DNA from: Leminorella richardii
Lineage (GTDB): Bacteria; Pseudomonadota; Gammaproteobacteria; Enterobacterales; Enterobacteriaceae
Length of the DNA: 64,000 bases
Assembly: GCF_900478135.1 (NCBI RefSeq)
Contig: NZ_LS483470.1
Location: forward strand, 3,433,001-3,497,000
Reading direction: 5' to 3'
Below the pieces are notes generated by a model. It ran no database searches. It had not been told where the DNA came from and was given only the letters and a program-made list of their open reading frames with translations. Shown one piece after another: positions 16,813 to 28,500 of this stretch; the first letter of the stretch is position 1; every line of letters begins with the position of its first letter. The position numbers and the translations under genes were made by a program.

Positions 16813-17472
16813 CTATGCGCCCTGAAGCAGCTGCGCCAGCAGGCTGTCTATGTGGTAGCGCAGCGCGAAATAGAGCGCGACTACCGCCACCAGAGAAACG
16901 CCTGTCCAAAACAGCAGAGACGTTCCCCGCCACAGGCCTGTACGCGCGGAAAACGCGTTCATCAGCCCACCGCCGCCCGGATTTTGCGCGGCGGGAAGCA
17001 AATCCCGCACGGCCATAACCAGCGCTTCGCGCTCGCCCTGCGGCTGTGACTGATAGCGCCCCTGAAAGCCCAGCCCCAGCACGCGGTCATAACAGGCCAG
17101 TACTAACTGGCTGCCCTCAGGGTGACGAATGCGCTCGCGAATTCGCTCGTAAAGGATATCGCCCGCCTGATAGGTGTTGAAAAACGTCACCTGTAGCGGT
17201 ACGCCCTGCCACACTTCGTAACCTTCGTCGTTGCTTCTTTGCAGAACGGTTTCATCCAGCAGCGCACAGGCGGCATAGCTCACGTCGTCAATCACGGTGG
17301 CGTCGTACTGCATCTCGGTCAGGCGCTGGCGCAGAGTGGTGATCTGATCCACACAGCGCTTGTAGAGCGCCTCGCCCTTCTCAACGACAGCGCCCGCCCG
17401 CAGGTGAACTACGGTTAAGGCGACGTCGCGCAACAGTTCGTCAATGGATACGGTTTGGCTGCTTTGACTCAT
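16813..17472 (-). CDS. tssL: T6SS membrane-complex protein TssL (DotU family)
   Basis: TssL is the inner-membrane protein that links TssM to the baseplate through TssK. The 219-aa product shows the DotU fold: a helical cytoplasmic domain with YAACALLDETVL (about 66-77), FFNTYQAGD and GFQGRY motifs, then a single transmembrane helix near the C-terminus (about 186-206) that leaves a short periplasmic tail. It lacks the peptidoglycan-binding extension of evolved TssLs, and that function is supplied by the separate OmpA-domain gene downstream. Its ATG overlaps the TGA of tssK (ATGA), so the two are translationally coupled. Confidence 0.94.
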   Translation of the reverse strand: MSQSSQTVSIDELLRDVALTVVHLRAGAVVEKGEALYKRCVDQITTLRQRLTEMQYDATVIDDVSYAACALLDETVLQRSNDEGYEVWQGVPLQVTFFNTYQAGDILYERIRERIRHPEGSQLVLACYDRVLGLGFQGRYQSQPQGEREALVMAVRDLLPAAQNPGGGGLMNAFSARTGLWRGTSLLFWTGVSLVAVVALYFALRYHIDSLLAQLLQGA

Positions 17473-18821
17473 GATTTAAGTACCGCAAAAAGCTCTAGAG
17501 ACACGTCCGGCAGCGATCGGGGGACGTAAAACTCGCAACAGCGAGCCGCCAGCATGCTGGCGGCAGCCGGATGAGTTAAGTCCAACGCGAAGTACTGGTT
17601 GTCCAGACGCAGTGGAATGGCCGCCGGAACGTGGCTCAGCGCCTTGAGTGGAATGCCGGACAGCGCCGAGTTGACTGTCTGGCTGACGTCGTCCGGTGAG
17701 CCGACCTTGCACAGCAGCGGGAACAGCTCCAGCAGCTGATGCGACGGCATAGACGAACGCACAGACAGGAAGAAATCGGCCTCTTCCGTCAGGCGGCTGT
17801 CTTGCAGGCGACCCGACCAGCGCGTGCCGCGATCGTGAATCAACTCGATGGCGATCACGCGGGACGGCAGGCTGGCCTCCAGCAGTTGACCGACTAAGCG
17901 GAACAGCGGCGGAAACACCTGATTAAGCTGTTTGTGCTGGTAGGCAGGAATAGCCTCCACGTCGTGCTCAAGGGAGAACGTCAACAGCGCACCCGCCAGC
18001 GATGAAAGCTGCTGATAAAGGCGCTCTGGATGCGATGCCGGAAACTGCTTGAAGAACTTCAGCAGCGGCTCGTGGCCGTTAAGAGCGTTCAGCAGCCAAA
18101 ACAGCGACACATCCGCCACAGCGAATTCCGCCATCTGCTGATTGCGCTCTCGCCGCATGCCCATCAGGCGCTGGCGCTTGGCCTGTACCTGAGTGCAAAG
18201 CATATCCAGCTGCTGAGCCAGCATGCCGCCGTCGGCGGTCAGATTCAGCATAGGCGGGAGAAACGACGGATCGACAGCAAACGCGCCGTTGGCGTCGCGC
18301 TTGAGGCGCGCCACCGGACAGGTGAGATAGTCACCCTGCTCTTCAAAATCGAACAGCAGCGTGAGCGCAAAGCGCTCCACAGCGATATTTTCGCTACCCT
18401 GCCCAAACATGTCCTGCACGTCTATCCACTCTTTGCGATAGCGCAGCGGTCTTTCGGAATGCGTACCGTCCTGATGGCAATTGCCGCCGTTGGCGAGCAG
18501 CAGCGGTAAACCAAGCAGCACGACGATCTCACTGCGATCGGCGGGAACGCTTTGCAGCAGGTCGCGGGCAGGCGGCAGCGCATCCGATACGTCGGTGTCG
18601 ACGAGCGTGCCGTCAGGGAAACGAATGCTCAGACTTTCCGCATTCAGGCGGTTCAGGGACAGCGCCTGGGGGTCAAACGTCGCGCGTTGGACTCCCCAAG
18701 GGTTCGCCAGGCCGAGCCTGGCGATACTGTCGTTGCTGAACGCTTCCCATCGGTTTTGCTGCTGGAACTGCTCCGGCGACAAAAAGGCGCCCTCATTCCA
18801 CAGCGGGCGATGGATCTTCAT
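17469..18821 (-). CDS. tssK: T6SS baseplate protein TssK
   Basis: TssK trimers connect the baseplate (TssF, TssG, VgrG) to the TssL-TssM membrane complex. The 450-aa product starts MKIHRPLWNEGAFLSPEQFQ, the hallmark N-terminus of the family (VasE/ImpJ), and keeps family length. It lies between tssC (27 bp upstream) and tssL (4-bp overlap). GGGAG precedes the ATG at about 9 nt. Confidence 0.96.
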   Translation of the reverse strand: MKIHRPLWNEGAFLSPEQFQQQNRWEAFSNDSIARLGLANPWGVQRATFDPQALSLNRLNAESLSIRFPDGTLVDTDVSDALPPARDLLQSVPADRSEIVVLLGLPLLLANGGNCHQDGTHSERPLRYRKEWIDVQDMFGQGSENIAVERFALTLLFDFEEQGDYLTCPVARLKRDANGAFAVDPSFLPPMLNLTADGGMLAQQLDMLCTQVQAKRQRLMGMRRERNQQMAEFAVADVSLFWLLNALNGHEPLLKFFKQFPASHPERLYQQLSSLAGALLTFSLEHDVEAIPAYQHKQLNQVFPPLFRLVGQLLEASLPSRVIAIELIHDRGTRWSGRLQDSRLTEEADFFLSVRSSMPSHQLLELFPLLCKVGSPDDVSQTVNSALSGIPLKALSHVPAAIPLRLDNQYFALDLTHPAAASMLAARCCEFYVPRSLPDVSLELFAVLKS

Positions 18822-18848
18822 TGTGACAAACTCCCGATCCCTAGGGGA

Positions 18849-20384
18849 TTACGCCTTGGCCTTTGGCATCTGCGATACCATTGACAGGTTGATATCCATA
18901 CCTTCGATCTGGAAGTGAGGCACCAGGAAGGTCTTCACGCGGAAGAAGCCCGGGTTGTCCTCAATGTCTTCAACGAGAACCTTCGCCTGACGCAGCGGGT
19001 GCGATGCCTGAACTTCGTCACTCGGGTCGGTCATTTCTGTCACCAGATTATTGATCCACGTGTTCAGCTCAAGCTCCAGCACGCGGCGATCTTTGGTGGC
19101 GCCGATGTTTTCGCGCTGAATAACCTTCAGGTAGTGCGCAATGCGAGACAGCAGGAAGATATACGGCAGGCGCGCGTTGATGCGGCTGTTGGCCGTCGCC
19201 TCTTTGGTGTCGTACAGCGCAGGCTTCTGGGTCGAGTTGGCGGAGAAGAAGCAGGCGTAGTCGCGGTTTTTGTAGAACGACAGCGGGATAAAGCCTAGGT
19301 TGGCGAACTCAAACTCGCGGGTTTCTGGGATCAGCACTTCGGTCGGAATTTTCACCTGATTGCCGGTGCCCAAATCGTAAAGGTGGATCGGCAGATCGTC
19401 GACCAGACCGCCCGCCTGCGGGCCGCGCACCTGTACGCACCAGCCGTTGCGGATAAAGCTCTTCACCATATTGGCAGCGAAAGCGAAAGAGGCGTTAGTC
19501 CACAGATAGCGATCGTGATCCGGGCCTTTCACCTGCTCAACGTAGTTGAAGTTGCGTACCGGCACGGTGTCTGGGCCGTAGGGCAGGCGCGCCAGAACGC
19601 GAGGCAGCGTCAGACCGATGTAGCGCGAGTCGTCCGTATCGCGGAAGCTCTTCCACTTGGTGTACTCGGCGCGGTCGAAATAGTTAGCGATATCCTTAAT
19701 GGCCGCCACTTCTTCCATCGTTTCCTTGCCGAAAAATGCCGGGCCGACAGAGGCGATAAACGGCATATGTGCCGCAGCGGCGACTTTAGACACGTTGCGC
19801 AGCAGGGCGATATCCTGTGGGCCGCGGCCAAACTCAAAGTTAGAAATCGTGACGCCGATTGGCTCGCCGCCGGGGGTGTCGTATTCCTGAATGTAGGTAT
19901 GGCGGTAGAAGCCGGTCTGGATGGTTTCCGGTGCGTCTTCGAAGTCCTGCTGCAGCGCTTCTTTAGAGACGTCCAGCACTTCGATTCTCACGTTGCGGCG
20001 AAAATCGGTGCGATCTACCAGAAACTTCAAGCCGCGCCACGACGCTTCAATTTCCTGAAACTCGGGGTGATGCATGATGGCATCCAACTGCTCGCTGAGC
20101 TGCTGGTCGATCTGGCTGATATGGAAATCCAGCAGGCTTTTGTCCAGCTTGTCGACCTTCTGGGCAGACTGTTGGATCATGTTCAGGAAGACGTTAACCG
20201 CCATAGTGACGCGCTCGTCAGCAGAGGCTTCCGCCAGCGCGTCGTTGTCCTGAAACTTGACCAGATCGTCAAACTGCTCAACCGGCGTCAGGTTGATTTT
20301 ATCGAACAGAGATTGATAGACGCTGCTGCTCTCTTTAACCGTCGTACTGCCCGCTTTTGTAGCGCTGGCGTTTTGCGTAGACAT
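18849..20384 (-). CDS. tssC: T6SS sheath large subunit TssC
   Basis: TssC forms, with TssB, the contractile sheath around the Hcp tube. The 511-aa product carries strongly conserved TssC sequence: WRGLKFLVDRTDF (about 117-129), GVTISNFEFG, FIASVGPAFFG and the C-terminal FLVPHFQIEGMDINLS. The size is typical. AAGGA lies 8 nt before the ATG. It is 39 bp downstream of tssB, the usual sheath pair, and tssK follows. Confidence 0.97.
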   Translation of the reverse strand: MSTQNASATKAGSTTVKESSSVYQSLFDKINLTPVEQFDDLVKFQDNDALAEASADERVTMAVNVFLNMIQQSAQKVDKLDKSLLDFHISQIDQQLSEQLDAIMHHPEFQEIEASWRGLKFLVDRTDFRRNVRIEVLDVSKEALQQDFEDAPETIQTGFYRHTYIQEYDTPGGEPIGVTISNFEFGRGPQDIALLRNVSKVAAAAHMPFIASVGPAFFGKETMEEVAAIKDIANYFDRAEYTKWKSFRDTDDSRYIGLTLPRVLARLPYGPDTVPVRNFNYVEQVKGPDHDRYLWTNASFAFAANMVKSFIRNGWCVQVRGPQAGGLVDDLPIHLYDLGTGNQVKIPTEVLIPETREFEFANLGFIPLSFYKNRDYACFFSANSTQKPALYDTKEATANSRINARLPYIFLLSRIAHYLKVIQRENIGATKDRRVLELELNTWINNLVTEMTDPSDEVQASHPLRQAKVLVEDIEDNPGFFRVKTFLVPHFQIEGMDINLSMVSQMPKAKA

Positions 20385-20423
20385 ATAAAATCCTTCTTAA
20401 AAATACGTATTGAGAAAAAGACG

Positions 20424-20936
20424 TTATTGTGGAGAACTGTCATCCGGCAAAGAGCCGATGGCGGCCAGTTCGGCCCGAAGTTCATCCGACAGCTGTTCGT
20501 CTTTTAAAATACGTTCCAGCTCCAGGCGGAAAGTCGCGTTGTCCAATAAATTGGATTTCAGGTCGCGTAATAAATTACGCATAGCGAGAAGAGAGCGCAG
20601 AGCGGGTATTTGCTTAGCCACCTGCTCGGGTTCGAAATCTTTCATATCCTTAAAGCTAAGTGAGACGTTTGTTTCAGAATCATCACCCGCTAAGGTATTT
20701 TTAATTGTCAGTTTAGCTTTAGGATTGAGGTCGGCTAATACCGCATTGAAGTTGTTTTTATTAATAGAGATCTTTTCTCTTTCAGCGATCGGACGATTCT
20801 CCTGACCGTGACTATAATCTCCCATGACTAGCATCTTTAACGGCAGTTCAACTTTTTTCTGTGCGCCACCGGTATGGAGGTCCAGTTTTATATTAACGCG
20901 CGCCGCAGGGACTTCATTTTGAAAACTATCGGCCAT
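20424..20936 (-). CDS. tssB: T6SS sheath small subunit TssB
   Basis: TssB pairs with TssC in the contractile sheath. The 170-aa product begins MADSFQNEVPAARVNIKLD and contains LPLKMLVMGDYS and the FNAVLADLNPKAKL stretch typical of the VipA/TssB family. The start at 20936 is supported by AGGAAG about 6 nt upstream; nine more codons could be read from 20963 but do not look like TssB. It is the first gene of the T6SS operon visible here. The long AT-rich region upstream presumably holds the operon promoter. Confidence 0.95.
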   Translation of the reverse strand: MADSFQNEVPAARVNIKLDLHTGGAQKKVELPLKMLVMGDYSHGQENRPIAEREKISINKNNFNAVLADLNPKAKLTIKNTLAGDDSETNVSLSFKDMKDFEPEQVAKQIPALRSLLAMRNLLRDLKSNLLDNATFRLELERILKDEQLSDELRAELAAIGSLPDDSSPQ

Positions 20937-21807
20937 ATCTTTCTTCCTGTTCCTTATAGACAAAACACACCACTACTACCTTCCCTATTTCCCTATGCTT
21001 TACTACGCTGAAATACCCGATATCTCGGATGAGGCCTAAGCCTCACGGTCAATAACAGCGGCCTTCTTCATTAATTTCATAGAAAACAGTTCAGCACAGA
21101 AATATATCTCCGCGCTGGCCTCCGTTATGCTGAGTGCAGATTTCTGTATGAATTTTAACCTTTTACCTGTCGCAATTTTCCTGCGTTTATACCAAATCAG
21201 AACAGGGGTGCCTACCTGCTAATTTTTACAGGTTTTATATCTAAATAAGGCGTTGAATATAGAAAATCCAAATAAGTTTCCCAGGGGAAATAATAAAATA
21301 TTTCGTTATTAAAAAATAAATAGAGAAGAAATTTCCTATAAATAGAAAACATAAAAATTCATAACACACATTGAACACAGCAGTTGCCTTTTAATTATTT
21401 TTGAGAACTCCATCTAAATAAAATAAAGCCGTAAAAAATAGAAAAATGACAAAAAGAACACTAATCATCTATATTTCATAGATATTATGAAAATAGTCCA
21501 ACACAACGGATACAGATAAAGTCTAAGGCTCAGTATTCAACAGGCTATTTGACTAAAAATTCTTAGCCACTCTTGTTCTCAATAAATCAACCAGATTGGC
21601 GATGTGTCAACTATTTTCGTACTCCGGCAGCTCCGATGAAAATGCTTTCATTCGTCCTATAAACGCCTAACGCATTAATTAGTGAAAATTTTTTTTCAAA
21701 AACATGAGCAACTTCAAGAGATGGTCAAATATTAGGCAGAAAAAAACGCATCAGCAGCAAAAGATCTGCCGAAAAAAAGTCAATTAGGGAAAGATAAGGA
21801 AAAAACA
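20937..21807. other. AT-rich non-coding region upstream of the T6SS operon
   Basis: About 870 bp with no convincing gene on either strand. It is strongly AT-rich with many A and T runs, the kind of sequence bound by H-NS, and presumably holds the tssB promoter and silencing sites. A small hairpin (GAGGC CTAA GCCTC) lies at 21031-21044 in the tssB leader, and a TTTCC/GGAAA inverted repeat lies near 21277. No clear sigma-54 or Fur box was found by eye. Confidence 0.5.
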
Positions 21808-21809
21808 AT

Positions 21810-21835
21810 AAAAAACCCCGCTCGATCGAACGGGG
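21810..21835 (-). terminator. Rho-independent terminator of yjeI
   Basis: On the minus strand, 25 nt after the yjeI stop, a GC-rich stem (CCCCG with CGGGG, the loop containing palindromic TCGATCGA) is followed by a run of six T. Confidence 0.9.
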
Positions 21836-21860
21836 CATAAAGCACGTCTATACGGTGCTA

Positions 21861-22211
21861 TCAGTTAGGGCACTTGTAAACCTGACCAACCACTTTGGTG
21901 TCCATCGGCGCAAGATCTGACAGGATGTTTTGCTTTTCACTCACAACGCCATAAACCACGTTGCCGCCTGCTAATGCGGCCTTGTTACGCAGATCGTTGA
22001 CCGCGCTTTTAAACGACTCGTAGTCGCTATTAATGCCAGACATCCAGTTGCTTTGACGGCCTTCTGCGTTGCCCAGCAGCTGACATTCGGCTCCCGGCTG
22101 CTCTTCGACAACCCGCACCTGCTGGCCTGCGCCGCTTAGGGTGTTAGAGCTGCTGCTGCAACCCGCTAAAAGCAGTGCGGCAACGCCGCCTAATAACCAT
22201 TGAATCCGCAT
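21861..22211 (-). CDS. yjeI: Outer-membrane lipoprotein YjeI (DUF4156)
   Basis: This 116-aa lipoprotein of unknown function has a signal peptide with lipobox LLAGC, so Cys18 is the lipidated residue, followed by a serine spacer (SSSS). The mature part (QQVRVVEEQPGAECQLLG, NDLRNKAA, ending VGQVYKCPN) matches E. coli YjeI as I remember it, including length. In E. coli yjeI lies near groEL; here it lies between the T6SS locus and a large adhesin gene, so the neighbourhood is rearranged. GGAGG about 6 nt before the ATG supports the start, and a rho-independent terminator follows the gene. Confidence 0.9.
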   Translation of the reverse strand: MRIQWLLGGVAALLLAGCSSSSNTLSGAGQQVRVVEEQPGAECQLLGNAEGRQSNWMSGINSDYESFKSAVNDLRNKAALAGGNVVYGVVSEKQNILSDLAPMDTKVVGQVYKCPN

Positions 22212-22543
22212 GTTTCCTCCGTATCTTTTTGATAACGGGGTCGGTTACCTCCCCCATCGCGCATCTCATTGTCAGATTACTCTATTCGCCGTCTCTATCG
22301 CAACGCTCTCTTGGATACCGTGCTCAAGCAGGCTGCTTTGCCAGCAGTGTAGCAAATCACACCCCGCTCCGCTGGCCGTCGACGTTCGTTTTGTGCTGTA
22401 ACCCTAGCTATTTACCATCTTTTGGCTGCATCAGCTTGCCCTCAAAGGGCACTGGATAGACAAAATGAAACCATAAAAAGCGCTCTCAACAGTAGGATAA
22501 TTATGCCATTAGTGAGGAACATGCGGGAATACGGGAGAAGAGC
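22212..22543. other. Non-coding gap between the adhesin gene and yjeI
   Basis: About 330 bp between the 3' end of the adhesin gene and the start of yjeI, both on the minus strand. It must hold the yjeI promoter. No gene or other structure was recognised apart from the terminator hairpin at its left end. Confidence 0.4.
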
Positions 22544-22588
22544 AATAAACAGGCCGCACCCTTACGGGCTGCGGCCTAATGGTTTATT
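22544..22588 (-). terminator. Terminator-like hairpin after the autotransporter gene
   Basis: Nine nucleotides after the adhesin stop, an inner 8-bp stem (AGGCCGCA with TGCGGCCT, extended by CCC/GGG near the loop) is flanked by a second matching pair (AATAAAC with GTTTATT). The outer arm gives a T-rich but interrupted tail on the minus strand, so this is probably a terminator, though not a canonical T-run. Confidence 0.7.
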
Positions 22589-22596
22589 GAGGGTGA

Positions 22597-25500
22597 TTAA
22601 AACGCCTTTTTAAAGTTCAGCATAAAGCCTTTATCGCTCAGACTGTCCTCTTTCCACTGATAGGCATCTAGCTGCAGCGCGCTGTTTTTGCTGCTGTACT
22701 TCACGCCCACTGTAGCAAGGCTGTTAACGCCGCCGCCCTGTTGATCGTCATCAACATTGAAGCGCTGACTGCCCGCACCGGCAAGCGTCGCAGAACGCTG
22801 GCTCTTCACGTAGCTCAGGTTCGGCCCGCCTTCCAGCATTGCGCTCGCGCCCCAGCCGTTTTTACCTACATAGTCCAGCTTCAGGCCGACAATGCTGTCT
22901 ACCGCCGTTTCACTGCCGCTGCTCATATTCAGGTTAAAATTACCCGCGTTGCGTTCCTGATAGCCGCTTTCCAGAGTGTGACGCAGCTTCACGCCAGCAT
23001 AAGGCGTTACGTTTAGCCCTTCTTGCAGTTCAAAGGTTTTAGCCCCTTCGCTGCGGAACTCCAGATACTGCTGCTTCACGCTAGTATCTGCCGTTTCGCT
23101 CACGCCGTTCCAGGAAATAGCGCGGCTGCTGTCAAGATTATGCACGTCATAACGCAGCGCGTTGTTCCAACTCAGGCCATCGCCAAACGCCACTTGGTGC
23201 TTCAGACCGAAGAACTGACTGTAACCACCAGTCAAGCCATTATCACCCGCTTTATCTGAGCCATTGCCGTCCAGACGCGCGATACCATACACCATGCTCA
23301 GCGTTTGACGCTCTGTCAGATCCAGCGTTTTACCCAGCGCCAGCATGTCGTACTGTGTGTCGTTGCCCAGTTCTGCACGCGGATCGCCTTTCGCCACGAC
23401 GTTAAACGACATGCCGTTTCCTACCTGCTGCGCGGCGTCCGCCAGCATTTCGAAACGATTACTCAACACGCGCGCCTCGCGGAACGCGGTCGTCGCTTGG
23501 CTGCCACTGACCTGTTTCAAGGCATTGTTCAATTCTGCCGTAGTGCGAACGTTCAAACTGGAGAATAGGCTATTGTTGGTATAGCTCGCATCCAGCGCCT
23601 TCGCGACGCTGTTAACGGAACTATCTGTTACCAAGTTCGTGTAGGCATTTTTGGTCATGGTGACATCAACGTTGCCGCTGGCGTTAGTACTGCCTTGAGC
23701 GTTCCATACCACGGAGGTTGATGTAATGGTTTCTGCATCCGTCAGGTTATTACCCTGAACTACGTTGTCGAAGGTAACAGTTGTGGAGCTGGTTCCAGCC
23801 GTAAATCCAGTGTTAACAGAAACCCCTTTCAGGCTCGCGTTGTTCACTTTCAGCTTACCTGCACTGCCGTCAGAACTGGTTCCTACAACATAGCCATTAA
23901 GTTTATTCTGGCTTCCACTATTAGATGTGTTATCGGCAATGGCAGAGACTGATGAACTGGGAACGTCAGGCAAAGTGTAATTAGCATAATGAACTTCACT
24001 ATTGTTACCGTTATTGCCGTTCACGCCTTCAACATTAATGCTGTCACCTTGCTTGATAAGCCCTGACCCCGTCACCCCATCGGCAATAGTTACTGTACCG
24101 TTGTTTACGAGATGGCCTGCAGAACCTAACATACTAAATGCAAAGGAGTTGTTGGCGTAAATGTTGATAGCGCCATTGTTCTCAATTACCGCATCAGCCG
24201 TCGCGCCGCTGTCCAGTTGCATCCCGATCATACCGGTATTGGTCGTGCCCTGCGTTCCGAGGTTGATAGTGCCGTTGTTGACCAGTTGTGCGTTTTTATT
24301 GCCTCTCATCGCAATAGCGTTATTGCCGCTAATATTCATGGTGCCATCATTCTGTGCAACGTAGTTGCTGTGAGTGAATTTCACTACAACACCATTGTTT
24401 TTATCAAAATTGACTACACCACCATTCTGATTCCAGAAATATGCCTTGTTGGCGCTGGCATCATTACCACTGACCGCCAGCGCGTTTGCCGTAACATCAG
24501 CAGTACCGCCGTTAATAAAGCGACCATTGTTATCCGCATACCAGTAGTTTATTGCGTTACCACTATAGTTTGCGCCAGAAATTAACATCTTCCCGGTGTT
24601 GTAGAACGTCCCCGACTGAAATAGATGAATAGCATTCCTGCTGTTATTCAAAATAAAATCGCCGCTATTGTTAAACACCGCTGTATGAAAAATTTCCATC
24701 ATGCTGGCATTATTACTATCACTACTACTGCTGGCCCCGAGATACCAGGTACCGGTGTTATTGACTATCGCGTTTTTACTCACCTGAGCACCGTTTGCCA
24801 CGATCCCATTTTGCTGGTTATTAAACGTTCCTCCCGTCTGGAACATGCGCGAATTAACCTTACCGGTGTTATCAACACTGCCTGCGTTTTGGGTTATCTT
24901 CGCCACTGAACCTGCGTTATTTAAAGCCCCGCTGTTGATAATAATTGCGTTATTGACAGTCCCCGTCGACGTATTCACTAACTCACCGTTGCTTATCGTA
25001 ATATCAGCGCCGGAGATCGTTCCACTGTTAACGGTCTGACCTTCTTTTTCGCCATTAACTGTAGATTTTTTATTGAGGGACTTTGTTTCACCCTGCGCTG
25101 TTATTACATCACCACCGGAGTAAATCACTGGAGCGTAGGGATCGGTATCATTATAGTCATTACCCGTCAGGCAATTACTGTTAACGCAAATAGTGCCATA
25201 GTTAAGAATGATACCTGAACCATCGCTATAGAATGCCTGTCCGCTATCAGCGTTAATATTAATTACGCCCGTCCGATCGTTAATAGCAGTACCTTTTTCA
25301 TAGGCCGCCATACCGATAAGAGAATTCGCGCCCAGGCTACCATCGTAATTACCGTTTTTCTCCAGATTGATCGTACCCCGGTTAATAACGGTATTTGTAT
25401 CTCCGTAGGCTGCCATACCAATCCCGGCGTTATAAATAGTGATAACACCACCCAATCGGTTAATAGCTGTGGCATTCTTTTTCGGCCCGCTAGTGGTATC

Positions 25501-28500
25501 TGTCCCCACTGCCATACCCACACCGTAACTTCTGGCGCCATTACCGATATTGCTGCGCAAAGTGGTAGTGTCGTTTGCATCAACCCAGAGTGAATCCAGT
25601 GTAATCTGCCCTGCGTTTTCTGCAGTGCTTTCGCTAATGGCCAACATACCGACATTGCCACGACCATACATCTCGATCTTGCCGCTGCTCTCATTAAGAA
25701 CGTAACCACGATCGAAGGCCTCAAGCCCCATCATACTGAACGCATCTGAATAGAAAGCATGTGGCTCTTTAAGGCCAAATGAGGCACCAAGATTAATTAC
25801 GCTCTCCTGTTCCATGACTTTTGCAGTAATGGTACCCGTATTAACTGCCCCACCCCCCTGAGTAGTAAAATAGCCGGCTCCGCCATTCTCCAAAATGCCA
25901 TAAACAAACTGAGAAAGTGAGATATTGCCGCTATTGCTTCCGGTTGAATTCTCTCCTGAAATAGAGGCAAAGCCGATATTTCGGATATTAACATCACCTT
26001 TATTGACGACCTGAGCACCAGACTCTGCATTAATCATTTGAGTTTCAGGCGTAGAATAGTGATCGTAAGTAGTAATATCCTGCATATTAATCGTGGCGCC
26101 AGTTCCAATTTCGAGCATGGCGTCATTACGTAATTGGATCATTCCTGCATAGCCTAACGGCAAATCACCACTGATGGAGGAATCTCCATTCAGGTAAACA
26201 GATGACTTGCCATCTACCGTAATAACCGGCGTATTACCATAGCCCTTGCGCTCAGATGCCACTGTAGAGCCGTCGGTTAGCTTACCCGACTCGCCCAACA
26301 GTTGAACACCGCCATTCAGATTAACAATATTGTCGTTACCAGATACCACCAGACCGAAAATATTCTCCTGACTGCCATCGATGTTGGCATATTTGCGAGC
26401 GGTCAGTTCACTGTCAGCCACAACGGTTAACTTGCCGTCCAGGGTCACGCTATTGCTATTACCATTAACGTTTATGCCAACGGACGGATCGTAGAAATAT
26501 TCCAGAGCGTTTGCCGCCGTTTGATCCTTATCGACCAGAACGTTACCCGTGATATTCACTGTGTTGGCATCACCAGAAACGTTTACCCCTGTCGCTTTCT
26601 GCCCAGTGACTGTCAGATCTTTAGCCGCCAGCGTCATGCTGTTGTTGTTGCCGTTGAGATCTACCCCGGTCGAGAAATCGCCAACCTGCATACTGCCTGC
26701 CAGCGATATGTTTCCGTCGTTAGTTGTGATGCTGAACCCGGTTGCTTCATTGCTAACGCTAACATCACCCGTATTGGATACGGTTGCTTTATCACCGTTG
26801 ACGAGAACACCAATTGAGCCCGCATCGGAAACACTCATATCCCCTTTGTTGTTCACCGTATTACTGTCACCAGTAATCTCAACGCCAAACGCGCCACCGG
26901 TAACAATCAGCCCACCCTCCAGATTTACAGTACCGTTATTACCCGCAATTTCAGTACCGGTGGAGTCTTTGCCGTCTACCGTGGTTTTGCCATTATTGTT
27001 AACGGTGGCTTCGTTACCGTCGATCTGCGTGCCGGTGCCGCCGTTGGTGATAGTGCTGTCGCCGCTGTTGTTGATGACAGCCTTATCGCCCGCAATCTCA
27101 GTACCGGTGGAGTCTTTGCCGTCTACCTTGGTGCTACCGTTATTGTTCACGGTGGCCTCATTGCCGTTGATCTGCGTGCCGGTGCCGCCGTTGGTAATGG
27201 TGCTGTCGCCGTCGTTATTGACAACGGCCTTGTCACCGTCGATCTGGATACCGATGGAGTCGGCGTCCTTAACGGTCATGTCGCCCTTGTTGTCCACTTT
27301 GGCGCTGTCGCCGGTGATGTCGATACCGTGACCACCGCCGCTGACGTCCAGCGTACCGTCCTGATGCACGACGGCACTGTTGCCTGCGATCTCGGTGCCG
27401 GTAGAGCCCTGACCGTCAACGGTGGTTTTGCCCGTATTGTTGGCGGTCGCGTCGTTCCCCGCGATGCTGGTGCCGGTGCCGCCGTTGGTGATAGTGCTGT
27501 CGCCGCTGTTGTTGATGACAGCCTTATCACCCGCAATCTCGGTACCGGTGGAGTCTTTGCCGTCTACCTTGGCGCTACCGTTATTGTTCACCGTGGCTTC
27601 GCCACCGTTGATCTGCGTGCCGGTGCCGCCGTTGGTAATGGTGCTGTCGCCGTCGTTATTGACAACGGCCTTGTCACCGTCGATCTGGATACCAATGGAA
27701 TCGGCATCCTTAACGGTCATGTCGCCCTTGTTGTCCACTTTGGCGCTGTCGCCGGTGATGTCGATACCGTGACCACCGCCGCTGACGTCCAGCGTACCGT
27801 CCTGATGCACGACGGCACTGTTGCCTGCGATCTCGGTGCCGGTAGAGCCCTGACCGTCAACGGTGGTTTTGCCCGTATTGTTGGCGGTCGCGTCGTTCCC
27901 CGCGATGCTGGTGCCGGTGCCGCCGTTGGTGATAGTGCTGTCGCCGCTGTTGTTGATGACAGCCTTATCGCCCGCAATCTCGGTGCCGGTGGAGTCTTTG
28001 CCGTCCACCTTGGTGCTACCGTTATTGTTCACGGTGGCCTCATTGCCGTTGATCTGCGTGCCGGTGCCGCCGTTGGTAATGGTGCTGTCGCCGTCGTTAT
28101 TGACAACGGCCTTGTCACCGTCGATCTGGATACCGATGGAGTCGGCGTCCTTAACGGTCATGTCGCCCTTGTTGTCCACTTTGGCGCTGTCGCCGGTGAT
28201 ATCAATACCGTGACCGCCGCCGCTGACGTCCAGCGTACCGTCCTGATGCACGACGGCACTGTTGCCTGCGATCTCGGTGCCGGTAGAGCCCTGACCGTCA
28301 ACGGTGGTTTTGCCCGTATTGTTGGCAGTCGCGTCGTTCCCCGCGATGCTGGTGCCGGTGCCGCCGTTGGTGATAGTGCTGTCGCCGCTGTTGTTGATGA
28401 CAGCCTTATCGCCCGCAATCTCGGTGCCGGTGGAGTCTTTGCCGTCTACCTTGGTGCTACCGTTATTGTTCACGGTGGCTTCGCCACCGTTGATCTGCGT

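Noticed and set aside
19383..20507. 374-codon open frame antisense to tssC
   Set aside because: Opposite-strand shadow of a well-supported gene, and it runs on past it without a plausible start.
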